Positions 32,016-39,194 of a stretch of 39,490 nucleotides of DNA are shown piece after piece. Made by a program: the position numbers and the translations under genes. This DNA comes from a virus: IMG/VR virus record IMGVR_UViG_3300025009_000242, positions 1 to 39,490 of that record; one strand, 5' to 3'. How positions within the stretch are numbered: position 1 is the stretch's first letter; every line of letters starts with the position of its first letter. Below the pieces are notes generated by a model. It did not search any database and was not told the origin of the DNA. It saw nothing but the letters and a program-made list of their open reading frames with translations.

Positions 32016-33598
32016 CCCTGATAACTCCTGACTGTCCTCTTACCCTGCTTCTCGATCAGCTTGCTGTAACCCGTGCTCGCTGCATCCACCTGGTCGTCAA
32101 ACTTCCCTTTCGGAAAGGCCACATGCTCCTCAATAAACGGTTCATTCCAGGCGCCCCGCACCAGCCGCACCATCCCCCCCTCGCATGCGCTGGACCATGG
32201 ACCCGCTCGCACTTCCTTATCGCCGCTCACCGCTTCAAAATGAGCTACCAGCCCCGCCTTAGCCAGCTTGCGGTTCGTGGCCTGGGCGCTGTCCAGCCCG
32301 GCGCTGGCTGGATCTCGCTGGTGCCAGATCACCGTTCTCGGCCCCTTGCGCTGCTGGATATCCAGCTTCCCCGTGCTCAAAATCGTGTCTTCCCGCTTAC
32401 CCGGCGTCCACTGGCCTCGCACCACGTGCTCCACGTAAATGATTTCATCTTTGCTGATGCTCATCAGCACACCGGCCGCAAAATCGCCGCCTTCACCCGT
32501 CGCAGTTCCGGCCTTATCCCAAACCCGGATGCGCTGCACCAGCTCATCCGGCTTCACCGCATCCACAATCGTGAACCATTCCCGCTTGAAGAAGCTCCCG
32601 CTCCTTAGGTACGGCCACTGCTGGTAAAGCGCTTCGAAATCGTATGGCCCGACGTTTGCCGCAATCCGCTCCAGATCCTCCTCGTTGTACTTCGTTGGCC
32701 ACAGCGCCTGGCCCGCCGTACGCCCCATCGGGTCTGCCTGGTCCAGCCACACCCCCTCCAGCAGCTTCTCGTGCTGGTATTGCTCGAACGTCTTCCCATC
32801 CGGGATCTCCGGCTCCCGCCACAGCGCAGGCAGGCACAGCACCACCCACCGGTCCGCCTTCGGATCGCTCGCCATCGCCTTCAGCAGTCGCCCCGCCCAA
32901 TCGTCCTGGTGCCAGCGGGTCAGCATCCCCACCACCGCCGCCCCATCCTCCAGGCGGGTGTACGCTGTCGAAGTCCACCATTCCCAAACCGAGTTTCGCC
33001 GCGCCTCGCTTTCAGCCTCTTCCCTGTTCTTGAACGGGTCGTCCACGATAAACAAATTTGCGCCCGACCCCGTAATACCGCCGCCCACACCCGCCGCCGT
33101 CAAGCCCCCCCGGTGCGGAGCACCCAGATCCCAGGCGTTCACCGCCCGGCTCTCCTCCGACAGCTCCACGGGCGCTTCTACCGTGGCAAGATCACCAAAC
33201 ACCGCCCGGTAGCGGTCGCCGTCCACCAAATCCCGCGCCGCCCGGCTGTGCTTGCCCGCCAGGTCAGCGCCGTAAGAAGTCAAAATAATGCGCGTATCCG
33301 GCAGCTTCCCCAAAATCCACGCCGGAAAATGCCTGCTCGCCTGCTCGCTCTTCCCATACCGGGGTGGCTCCAGGATCAACAGTCGCCCAATCCCCGTTTT
33401 CCCCTTCGTGCGCACATACGTCTCTACCTGCTCCAGCATCTCTCCCACCAACCGGTGGTGCGCCGCCGCCCGGTACCAGTTCGGGTACATATACTCCGAG
33501 AAATCCACCAGGTGCCGCCGTGCCAGCTCCCTGCCCGCCAGCTCCCGCCGCGCCTCCTCCGGGGATATCGTCAGGCTACTCGGCTGCTGCTGAAGCAT
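32012..33598 (-). CDS. terL: Terminase large subunit
   Basis: The 528-residue DNA-packaging motor has a Walker A-like PPRYGKS at 78-84, Walker B IVDD at about 184-187, and nuclease motifs IRVWDKAGT (about residue 365) and DDQVDAAS (about 500). It cuts concatemers and drives DNA into the head. The ATG at 33598 is chosen because GGGAGGGTGAGG precedes it; the ATG at 33613 lies within the repeat. It overlaps the small terminase gene by 23 bases. Confidence 0.93.
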   Translation of the reverse strand: MLQQQPSSLTISPEEARRELAGRELARRHLVDFSEYMYPNWYRAAAHHRLVGEMLEQVETYVRTKGKTGIGRLLILEPPRYGKSEQASRHFPAWILGKLPDTRIILTSYGADLAGKHSRAARDLVDGDRYRAVFGDLATVEAPVELSEESRAVNAWDLGAPHRGGLTAAGVGGGITGSGANLFIVDDPFKNREEAESEARRNSVWEWWTSTAYTRLEDGAAVVGMLTRWHQDDWAGRLLKAMASDPKADRWVVLCLPALWREPEIPDGKTFEQYQHEKLLEGVWLDQADPMGRTAGQALWPTKYNEEDLERIAANVGPYDFEALYQQWPYLRSGSFFKREWFTIVDAVKPDELVQRIRVWDKAGTATGEGGDFAAGVLMSISKDEIIYVEHVVRGQWTPGKREDTILSTGKLDIQQRKGPRTVIWHQRDPASAGLDSAQATNRKLAKAGLVAHFEAVSGDKEVRAGPWSSACEGGMVRLVRGAWNEPFIEEHVAFPKGKFDDQVDAASTGYSKLIEKQGKRTVRSYQG

Positions 33599-34244
33599 CC
33601 TCACCCTCCCCATCCGTTCCCATCCGTTCTATCCGTTCCCCATCCATGCCCAGCCAGGCCCTCAGCTCATCATCGCTCTTCTCGCTGATATCGCCTGCCC
33701 TGCCAGACCGTTCCACCTCCACCTTACTCTTCGGCGTGTAATCGCCCGTCATCTCCAAAAACAACTTCCGGTCATTGAAGCTCTTGTAATCCGGGTCTCT
33801 CGCCGACATCACCAGCGCATTCATCACATCCCTGCGGTGCTCGAACAACGGCGCCGCTTGCACCACCGCCACTACCTGGTCAATCGTCGGATACTTCCGA
33901 CGCCAGGTATAAATCACCCGCGGCCCCGTCAGTCCCAACACATCCGTTGCCAGCTCCCTCAGCGTCCCCGGCCACCGCCCCTGCTTTGGCGATCCAGCCC
34001 ATGCGATATAGCACGCCACCCTCCACGGCCAACCCTGCTCCAACAGCCGCACATAATCTTCAAACCACGTCGGTCGCTCATCCTCATCAATCTGTGCAAC
34101 CCGTGCCTGAAATCCGTTGTACGCCGCCTCGCTGATCCGCCGCGCTTCCTCCGCCGTGATCGACCGCTCCACCGCATCGTCGGCCTCCTCGTTCAGATCA
34201 AGGTCAAATTGGAGCTGCACATCATCCCATTTACGGATCGTCAT
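33576..34244 (-). CDS. Small terminase-like DNA-binding protein
   Basis: The 222-residue product has an HTH-like segment near residues 90-125 (LRELATDVLGLTGPRVIYTW) and a charged C-terminus. Position directly before terL and coupling to it point to a TerS-type role. The C-terminal 25 residues (DGERIERMGTDGEGED) are encoded by the AACGGAT repeat at 33610-33645, so this tail was added or rebuilt. Confidence 0.75.
   Translation of the reverse strand: MTIRKWDDVQLQFDLDLNEEADDAVERSITAEEARRISEAAYNGFQARVAQIDEDERPTWFEDYVRLLEQGWPWRVACYIAWAGSPKQGRWPGTLRELATDVLGLTGPRVIYTWRRKYPTIDQVVAVVQAAPLFEHRRDVMNALVMSARDPDYKSFNDRKLFLEMTGDYTPKSKVEVERSGRAGDISEKSDDELRAWLGMDGERIERMGTDGEGEDASAAAE
33610..33645. repeat. AACGGAT repeat within the 3' end of the small terminase gene
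   Basis: Three ATCCGTT units with 10-base spacing lie in the coding end of the small terminase gene and just ahead of the terL ATG at 33598. They encode a D-G-E-R-I-E-R-M-G-T-D-G stretch. Confidence 0.65.
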
Positions 34245-34245
34245 C

Positions 34246-35118
34246 TCACGCTCCTAGGCAGTCCGCTGCCCCGGGCCTCGGCCCGTTATAGCCCGCGCCC
34301 CGTGCCCAGGCGTCCATCTCCACCGCCCACTCATCCAGGCTCACCGGCTGCACCGGCTCAGGCGGAACATACTGCTCCAACCATGAGCGGCGCCCCCAGT
34401 CCAGATCAATGTCTAACTCTTCACCGGTGCAACCGAACTCGGCGCCCCGCCTGTTACCGTCTGCAGAAAACTGGTGCATCACGTAGGTGCTCCATCCTGA
34501 CGGGATTAGCGGCCCGGTGTTCCCGCCGTTCCAGTGCGCAAACCAACCTGGGCAGCGCTGCGATACCCAGGCCTTGTCTTCCGTGCCGATCACAAGTGAC
34601 CAACAATAATGTGATGTGTACACAACCGGGTAATAACCCAATTCAGCGTGGATGTTCGCTACATATTCCCTTACGATCCAGGCGGGCATGGGGACTTCCA
34701 CGTCTACCGTGTGTGGAAGAATTCCCCGGCCAGCCGTGGTCTTGTCCAGATATGTCCTGGCCTGGTTCACGCCCGAGACAGGGCGCAGAAAGTGAAATAG
34801 CCCAAACGGATAGCCCAAAGCTTGGGCCTGCGCCCGCCTGGTTTCGTAGGTGCGGTCAACCCAGTTAGACACACCTTCCGTTGCCTTCTGGTAGAACGCA
34901 GCCACACCCGCGGCGCGCATCACCGCCAAATCCGCCTCCCCGTTCCAGTGGCTAATGTCCACCACTAACACTCGGTCTTCGGGCGGAATGGGCGGCGCAT
35001 ACCCCAATTGAGCGACAGAACGCAAAGCAGCCAGAACCTTGGCTCCACGCGGGATAGCGCCGGCGCGCATCGAGCGGGTTTCTGCAGGATTGTGCTCGCC
35101 CAGATCTATCTTGCTCAT
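34246..35118 (-). CDS. GH25 lysozyme-type endolysin
   Basis: The 290-residue product has a GH25 domain at about 50-260 with D54 (VVDISHWNG), D139 and E141 (TVDVEVP), and typical strands YQKATEG, PFGLFHFLRP and PVVYTSHY. It cuts the glycan backbone of peptidoglycan. The ATG at 35118 overlaps the stop of the upstream gene (ATGA) with AGGTGG before it. N-terminal residues 1-49 are unassigned. The C-terminal 25 residues are also unassigned. Confidence 0.85.
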   Translation of the reverse strand: MSKIDLGEHNPAETRSMRAGAIPRGAKVLAALRSVAQLGYAPPIPPEDRVLVVDISHWNGEADLAVMRAAGVAAFYQKATEGVSNWVDRTYETRRAQAQALGYPFGLFHFLRPVSGVNQARTYLDKTTAGRGILPHTVDVEVPMPAWIVREYVANIHAELGYYPVVYTSHYCWSLVIGTEDKAWVSQRCPGWFAHWNGGNTGPLIPSGWSTYVMHQFSADGNRRGAEFGCTGEELDIDLDWGRRSWLEQYVPPEPVQPVSLDEWAVEMDAWARGAGYNGPRPGAADCLGA

Positions 35119-35534
35119 GGAAACACCACCTGCACTTGCCCAACGATCAGGCTCCAGATAAACACAATCACCGTCGCCCCCAATACCCCCGCCACCCACA
35201 GCACACCCTTCACCACCGGCATAAGCGACTTCACCGCCTCCAGGTCCTTCTCCACCTTTTGCACGCTGTTCTCCAGCGACGTCACCTTGCTTGTCTGCAC
35301 CACACAGTGCAGCGCCCGGCTCTGCACCGCCGCTTCTAGCGCATCAGCCTGGCTCTTGAACTCCCGGAGCGCATCCTGGATTAACTTCTCCAGCCTCGGC
35401 AGAGCCCTCAACTGCTCCTCGATCCGTGCCAATCTCTCCCCCATCGCACTCGCCACCGCTCCCTCCCCGGCTTGCACCTCATCCACCGGCACATACACCG
35501 GCTCCCGCCGCCGCGTAGATGGCTGCGAACCCAT
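35115..35534 (-). CDS. Coiled-coil protein with C-terminal membrane helix (lysis-associated)
   Basis: The 139-residue product has a proline- and Arg-rich N-terminus, a coiled coil (about 30-105) and a C-terminal membrane helix (about 110-133). This topology matches XhlA/hemolysin-type or holin accessory proteins beside lysis genes. The ATG at 35534 overlaps the holin stop (TGATG). Confidence 0.65.
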   Translation of the reverse strand: MGSQPSTRRREPVYVPVDEVQAGEGAVASAMGERLARIEEQLRALPRLEKLIQDALREFKSQADALEAAVQSRALHCVVQTSKVTSLENSVQKVEKDLEAVKSLMPVVKGVLWVAGVLGATVIVFIWSLIVGQVQVVFP

Positions 35535-35863
35535 CACAACACTTGCCAATCCGCAGCCTTCACGGGCTTAACCTGCGGGCTGATCAAAAATGCACTCTGG
35601 TTCGCAATCAGCGCCGCCACAAATATCTTCACCAGCGCCACCGCCCCCGCCTGGTCGCATGTGCCATCAAGCCCCAGATCACCGGCCACCCTCGTGCAGC
35701 TCAGCAAAAACACCCCCACGGTCACCACCAGCAGCGCCACCAGCATCCAGAACCGCTTCCACTTGCCGTCCAGCGTGCCGTACGCCTCCTGCAAGTTCGG
35801 CACATACGAAAACAACAGCGAGAGAATCGCCCCCGCAATCCCAGCCAGCATCTCAGCAGACAT
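35534..35863 (-). CDS. Holin-like membrane protein
   Basis: The 109-residue product has three predicted membrane segments (about 4-22, 38-56, 72-95) and a short soluble tail. It is the first gene of the late operon, with AAGGAGG six bases before the ATG, and lies upstream of the endolysin. The holin role is inferred from size, topology and position. Confidence 0.7.
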   Translation of the reverse strand: MSAEMLAGIAGAILSLLFSYVPNLQEAYGTLDGKWKRFWMLVALLVVTVGVFLLSCTRVAGDLGLDGTCDQAGAVALVKIFVAALIANQSAFLISPQVKPVKAADWQVL

Positions 35864-35914
35864 CTTGACCTCCTTATTCCTTTCTCATTGGATGGAACCT
35901 GGCACCGCCAGATA

Positions 35915-35964
35915 ACAAAACGCCCGACGATCCAGGGTGACCTTGGTCACACGATCGCCGGGCG
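35915..35964 (-). terminator. Intrinsic terminator at the end of the early operon
   Basis: CGCCCGACGATC (35921-35932) pairs with GATCGCCGGGCG (35953-35964) over 12 bases with one non-Watson-Crick pair, and an inner GTGACC/GGTCAC stem (35937-35950) adds to it. Leftward it is followed by TTTTGTT, so it should stop leftward transcripts 50 bases before the holin gene. Confidence 0.7.
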
Positions 35965-35979
35965 CTCATCTCCGACACC

Positions 35980-35999
35980 GGCCGGAACTACATCCGGCC
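35980..35999 (-). promoter_or_regulatory. GGCCGGA hairpin in the late leader
   Basis: GGCCGGA (35980-35986) and TCCGGCC (35993-35999) form a perfect 7-base stem with a 6-base loop. It lies between the candidate late promoter and the terminator at 35915-35964 in the transcribed leader. Confidence 0.5.
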
Positions 36000-36008
36000 T
36001 GCTTCAAT

Positions 36009-36027
36009 ATTCAGTTACTGAATTTTT
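36009..36027 (+). terminator. Small hairpin with U-run, rightward orientation
   Basis: ATTCAG (36009-36014) pairs with CTGAAT (36018-36023) around TTA, followed by four T bases on the + strand. It overlaps the -10 of the candidate late promoter, so it could also act as an operator. Its role as a terminator is weak because no rightward gene precedes it. Confidence 0.35.
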
Positions 36028-36051
36028 AACATAAAAAGAATCCCGCGTCAA
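36023..36051 (-). promoter_or_regulatory. Candidate late promoter
   Basis: Read leftward: TTGACG (36046-36051), 17 bases, TAAAAA (36023-36028). The -35 overlaps the stop codon of the gene starting at 36548. Transcripts would start near 36016 and meet the hairpin and terminator before the holin gene, a layout reminiscent of lambda pR'. Confidence 0.4.
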
Positions 36052-36548
36052 GAGTCAGTTTTCGCACCATGTTTCCCATTCTCATCGCAGTGCCCAATGC
36101 ATAACCAAAAGCCTCCCTTCCCATTGCAAACATCACAAGTCTCTAAATCATCCTCGTCATACCACAGCGGATCATCTTCATACAACTCGCGAAACCCCTC
36201 TCCGCCGCAGTTATAACACCCCTCCCAATACAGACTGCAACACCCGCACCGCTTGCAGATCTGCATCCTATCCAGATCCTCCCCGGCCACCTCCGCAAAA
36301 AGCCCTCGATCATCTTCTCCGACCACGTCCTCCTCCCTTCCCCAGCTTATTCGCCGTCCCCAGTAGTCCCCTCCCAGATCCCGCGCCTGCCCAGGCGTCA
36401 GCACCAGCGTGTTTTGCCCCACACGCACAACCACCAGCCGTTTTGTCGGCTCAATCTCCAGCGTTACCACCACCGTCCTCGCCGTCGCATCCACCTCCTC
36501 CGGCCGCTCATACTTCTTATCCGTATTCTCATAATTCAGCTCTTCCAT
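36048..36548 (-). CDS. Cysteine-rich zinc-finger protein
   Basis: This 166-residue protein has an N-terminal beta-rich domain (about 20-60) and a cysteine-rich second half: CKRCGCC, CYNCGGEG, CDVCNGKGG and CIGHCD. The CxxCxGxG-like steps resemble a DnaJ zinc-finger arrangement. It is the last gene before the terminator and late leader, a position where late regulators can lie. The ATG at 36548 has GGAG upstream. Confidence 0.6.
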   Translation of the reverse strand: MEELNYENTDKKYERPEEVDATARTVVVTLEIEPTKRLVVVRVGQNTLVLTPGQARDLGGDYWGRRISWGREEDVVGEDDRGLFAEVAGEDLDRMQICKRCGCCSLYWEGCYNCGGEGFRELYEDDPLWYDEDDLETCDVCNGKGGFWLCIGHCDENGKHGAKTDS

Positions 36549-36614
36549 CACACACTCTCCTCGTAGTTCTATTCCTTACCCTTCCTTCATAGGCAGTCAT
36601 CTGCCCGGGGAAGG

Positions 36615-37289
36615 TTATGATAGGGGTACCCACTCCCACAATCCCAGCGCCCCTCTTGCTGGCACCGGTTCAGGTAACAGCTTGACATCAGCCAAAATCC
36701 ACGCGTACCGCCCCGGGGTATAGTCTCCGAATGACAGTTCCGGCTCATCCGGGGGCAGGTATCTATATTCTCCCCCCAGCACGTGTGTAAACGACTGGAT
36801 TCTCGGTATCTCCACACACCCCACCAGCCTGCACGTTGCCAACACCTTCCCCCTCGGAATATGAAACGGCGTGATCCCCAACCTGCTCAAAATATCGCTG
36901 AACGGCTGCTGCCCGCACAGCTCCTGCGCCCACCTCGGGAACCTCTTCGCCGCATGGATCGCCAGTGGCCCCTGGTAACTCGTGGCCCACGATCTCGTTT
37001 CAATCTGCTTCGCCCCAACCGCCACAAGCGTGGCCCACGGCTGTATCAACGTCAGTGCCTTCCACTTGCGTTTTGCCAGAATTGCATCATACTCAGCCAC
37101 AGATTCCCACAGAGTGCTGCACTCCATGCAAGTGCCGTGCTCCCGGCCGCCCATCACCGCTGGCGGCACAGCCCCACAATGTGGGCAGGGTGGATACACC
37201 CAATATCGATCCTCGCACCCCAAGCACATCCCGTTTCTCAAAATCGCCGCAGTCCTTCCACAAACCCCGCACTTCCACGTAAGGCTCAT
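36615..37289 (-). CDS. ASCH-domain protein with N-terminal zinc ribbons
   Basis: This 224-residue protein has two N-terminal zinc-ribbon pairs (CGVCG, CLGCE, CPHCG, CMECS; residues about 7-60). An ASCH/PUA-like domain follows (about 75-224) with ALTLIQPWATLVAVGAKQIE, TRSWATSYQGPLAIHAAKRF, GKVLATCRLVGCVEI and GRYAWILADVKLLPEPVPA. ASCH domains bind RNA or act on modified nucleosides. The start at 37289 has an AGGAAACAGGG site. Confidence 0.8.
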   Translation of the reverse strand: MSLTWKCGVCGRTAAILRNGMCLGCEDRYWVYPPCPHCGAVPPAVMGGREHGTCMECSTLWESVAEYDAILAKRKWKALTLIQPWATLVAVGAKQIETRSWATSYQGPLAIHAAKRFPRWAQELCGQQPFSDILSRLGITPFHIPRGKVLATCRLVGCVEIPRIQSFTHVLGGEYRYLPPDEPELSFGDYTPGRYAWILADVKLLPEPVPARGALGLWEWVPLS

Positions 37290-37429
37290 CCCTGTTTCCT
37301 CCTCTTCCTCACATAATTCCTGCTCGTCACCGCCCTATATCCATCCGGAAACTCTACCAGGCAGCTGTTCATCCTCTTCCCCCACACCAGCACCCTGCAC
37401 GGCTGCCCAAAATATCTCCCCAGCCTCAT
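37286..37429 (-). CDS. Small SH3-like phage protein
   Basis: This 47-residue basic protein (RRLGRYFGQPCRVLV-like start, then SCLVEFPDGYRAVTSRNYVR) has the look of a tiny SH3-like beta barrel. The ATG at 37429 follows GGAGGTGCAAG; the frame extends to 37471. Its end overlaps the ASCH gene start. The function is unknown. Confidence 0.6.
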   Translation of the reverse strand: MRLGRYFGQPCRVLVWGKRMNSCLVEFPDGYRAVTSRNYVRKRRKQG

Positions 37430-37467
37430 CTTGCACCTCCATCTGTACCCAAACCCCGGCAGATGGC

Positions 37468-38031
37468 TCAATCCGCACCCGGTATGGTTTTAAATCCAAG
37501 GTGTACCTGGCAGGAACTCGCCTGTGGTCTGGCCGGATCTCGTGGTTCCATCAATCGAACCACGTATTCAGGCCAGCGACCACATCTCGGGCAGGTCGGG
37601 TACATATGGATAGCAGGGGGCGTGCCGTTGTAATCCCCATGTTCTCTGCACCGATAGACATCCTGACTGTAATCAACCCCATCGATGAACAGGTAAGGCA
37701 TTTCTGCTTCCCCAGGAAGTTCAAACATACTGAGTTGGAAGATCCTGGTTTTATTGCTCTTGCCTTTCGTGACAAATATTTCATCATTCATATCCGTAAA
37801 CCAGCGATCCCCTTCCCTCCGGATAGAGTTCAAAATGTAACCCTGCTTATCCGCTGGCCTATCCCGCAGCAAGCCGATCAGAGAGATAACCAACCAGGTG
37901 CGAACAATCAACACGCCCGGAAATCGCTCGGTATAATGGGGCCTGGTAATCGATCTGACAACATACGGCCCTGCACCGTATGAAGTGGAAACAATATCCC
38001 CAACAATGATTCCAAATACAGATCCATCCAT
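37468..38031 (-). CDS. Hypothetical protein with a C-terminal zinc site
   Basis: This 187-residue protein has an N-terminal beta barrel-like part (SVFGIIVGDIVSTSYGAGPY), a middle region with no clear motif, and a cysteine site near the end (CREHGDYNG, CPRCGRWPEY). The base composition is slightly lower in GC than the neighbours. The ATG at 38031 has GGGAGGGTAGGG upstream. The family is not recognised. Confidence 0.6.
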   Translation of the reverse strand: MDGSVFGIIVGDIVSTSYGAGPYVVRSITRPHYTERFPGVLIVRTWLVISLIGLLRDRPADKQGYILNSIRREGDRWFTDMNDEIFVTKGKSNKTRIFQLSMFELPGEAEMPYLFIDGVDYSQDVYRCREHGDYNGTPPAIHMYPTCPRCGRWPEYVVRLMEPRDPARPQASSCQVHLGFKTIPGAD

Positions 38032-38035
38032 TTCC

Positions 38036-38143
38036 CTACCCTCCCGTCATCGCCGCCAGCACGCACGCAATCGACACCACCAGCACCACCGCCCCTATCA
38101 CCGTCACCGCCACCGTATTCAGCCCCGTTCGCATCTCACCCAT
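38036..38143 (-). CDS. 35-residue single-membrane-span protein
   Basis: The ATG at 38143 follows GGAGG at a workable distance. The product is one strongly hydrophobic helix (TVAVTVIGAVVLVVSIACVL) with short charged ends, typical of a small membrane protein. It ends five bases before the start of the next gene. It is below the size of most gene finders. The function is unknown. Confidence 0.6.
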   Translation of the reverse strand: MGEMRTGLNTVAVTVIGAVVLVVSIACVLAAMTGG

Positions 38144-38170
38144 CGTGCTCTTCTCCTCCACTGATCACCT

Positions 38171-38212
38171 CCTATCTGTGTTCATCTGCCTTTCCTATCT
38201 GTGGTTCCTTCA
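38171..38212. repeat. AACACAGATAGG-type repeat supplying a gene end
   Basis: Two near-copies of ACAGATAGG units in a short-period stretch. The coding strand supplies the final residues E-P-Q-I-G-K-A-D-E-H-R and the TAG stop of the gene at 38172-38399. Confidence 0.6.
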
Positions 38213-38399
38213 TCTTTTCCCCTACCACCACTCCCGGCTTCTCCACCCTCAGCGCCACCCAGCACCGCGGGCATAACCCATCGAATGTCGCATATACCAG
38301 CGCCGAATTCTCCCCCACCTCGATCAGCACAAACCTTCCCCCGCATTGCGAACACACCATCCCAACCTGCCTATCGGGGGCTTGCATCCAGGAAATCAT
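38172..38399 (-). CDS. Small zinc-ribbon protein with repeat-derived C-terminus
   Basis: This 75-residue protein has CSQCGG (about 16-21) and CPRC (about 43-46), a zinc ribbon on a beta scaffold (FVLIEVGENSALVYATF). The ATG at 38399 has GGAGGTG upstream, but the ATG at residue 14 (38360), preceded by CAGGTTGGG, is equally plausible. The last 11 residues and stop come from the 38171-38212 repeat. The function is unknown. Confidence 0.6.
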   Translation of the reverse strand: MISWMQAPDRQVGMVCSQCGGRFVLIEVGENSALVYATFDGLCPRCWVALRVEKPGVVVGEKMKEPQIGKADEHR

Positions 38400-38664
38400 C
38401 AGTCACCTCCACGCCCAAACCCTTCAGCAGCCTGCGCAGCTCATCCCGGCCCGGAACCCACGTCCGCACGCACCCGCAGATCGAGCAACGCACATCCGCC
38501 ACATACCCCTCCACCACCGCCATCACCTCCACCTCCCCCCGGCGCGCCGCAGCCTCATCCACCGCTGCCCGGTAGAGCAACAACTGCCTGATCCTGCTCC
38601 CATTCCTCCTCACCACCCCCAGCACGTGCCCTCCAGCGCATCGCCAAACCTTCACCTCATCCAT
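38371..38664 (-). CDS. Small zinc-ribbon-like protein
   Basis: This 97-residue protein has CAGGH (residues 9-13) and CSICGC (about 60-65), with a hydrophobic/charged helix between. The ATG at 38664 follows GGAGGACACT; the frame extends to 38697. The gene overlaps the next one downstream. The family is unknown. Confidence 0.6.
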   Translation of the reverse strand: MDEVKVWRCAGGHVLGVVRRNGSRIRQLLLYRAAVDEAAARRGEVEVMAVVEGYVADVRCSICGCVRTWVPGRDELRRLLKGLGVEVTDDFLDASPR

Positions 38665-38671
38665 AGTGTCC

Positions 38672-38708
38672 TCCGCTCTGCACTCTTCACTGCTCACTAT
38701 TCACTCAC
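38672..38708. repeat. AGTGAATAGTGAGCAGTG-type repeat at a gene junction
   Basis: A CACTCTTCACTGCTCACTAT short-period stretch. On the coding strand it supplies the V-S-E end and TAG stop of the gene starting at 39182 and runs up to the ribosome-binding site of the next gene. Confidence 0.6.
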
Positions 38709-39182
38709 CACTTCTTCAAAGAACACCCCCACATCCCCCATCCTCATCCCTTGCATCTCCACAAACCGAACCCTCCCCACCACCTCACCCCCCTGCGGGC
38801 CGCTGACCATCAGCTCCACCTCCTCCGGGTGCATCATCCCCGGCCGCACCGCCGCCCGGTTCGGCCATCGCTGATACCGTGCGTAATATTTCCCCGCCGC
38901 CCTCGCCGCCCCCTCCCCAGATCCCTGCCCCCTGACACCTGGTCCCTGATCCACATGCACAACCCACATCGCGTCCATCATCAACCTCCATGCAATGAAC
39001 AAATGCCAAATACACAACCCCGCCTCATCTTCCTGATACTCATTCAGACAGAACACAACACCCCCATGCAGAGCGACCTCACTCTCATATCGCTCCCGGT
39101 CCACCCTCGCCCCCATCCGCATCACATGCATCTGCCTCAACCCATCCGCCTGGCTGTCATCCCTAATCACCATCTCATCCAT
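38697..39182 (-). CDS. Hypothetical protein with repeat-derived insert
   Basis: This 161-residue protein has mixed beta/helix patterns (HGGVVFCLNEYQE, CIWHLFIAWRLMMDAMWVVH). An inserted G/Q/P-rich stretch (about 78-92) is encoded by the short-period repeat at 38913-38954. The start at 39182 has AGGAGG upstream. I do not recognise the family. Confidence 0.6.
   Translation of the reverse strand: MDEMVIRDDSQADGLRQMHVMRMGARVDRERYESEVALHGGVVFCLNEYQEDEAGLCIWHLFIAWRLMMDAMWVVHVDQGPGVRGQGSGEGAARAAGKYYARYQRWPNRAAVRPGMMHPEEVELMVSGPQGGEVVGRVRFVEMQGMRMGDVGVFFEEVVSE
38913..38954. repeat. CAGGGACCAGG-type repeat inside a gene
   Basis: The coding strand reads GGGACCAGGTGTCAGGG with further GGGATC units. 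It encodes a D-Q-G-P-G-V-R-G-Q-G-S-G insert in the gene at 38697-39182. Confidence 0.6.
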
Positions 39183-39194
39183 GCACCCTCCTGC

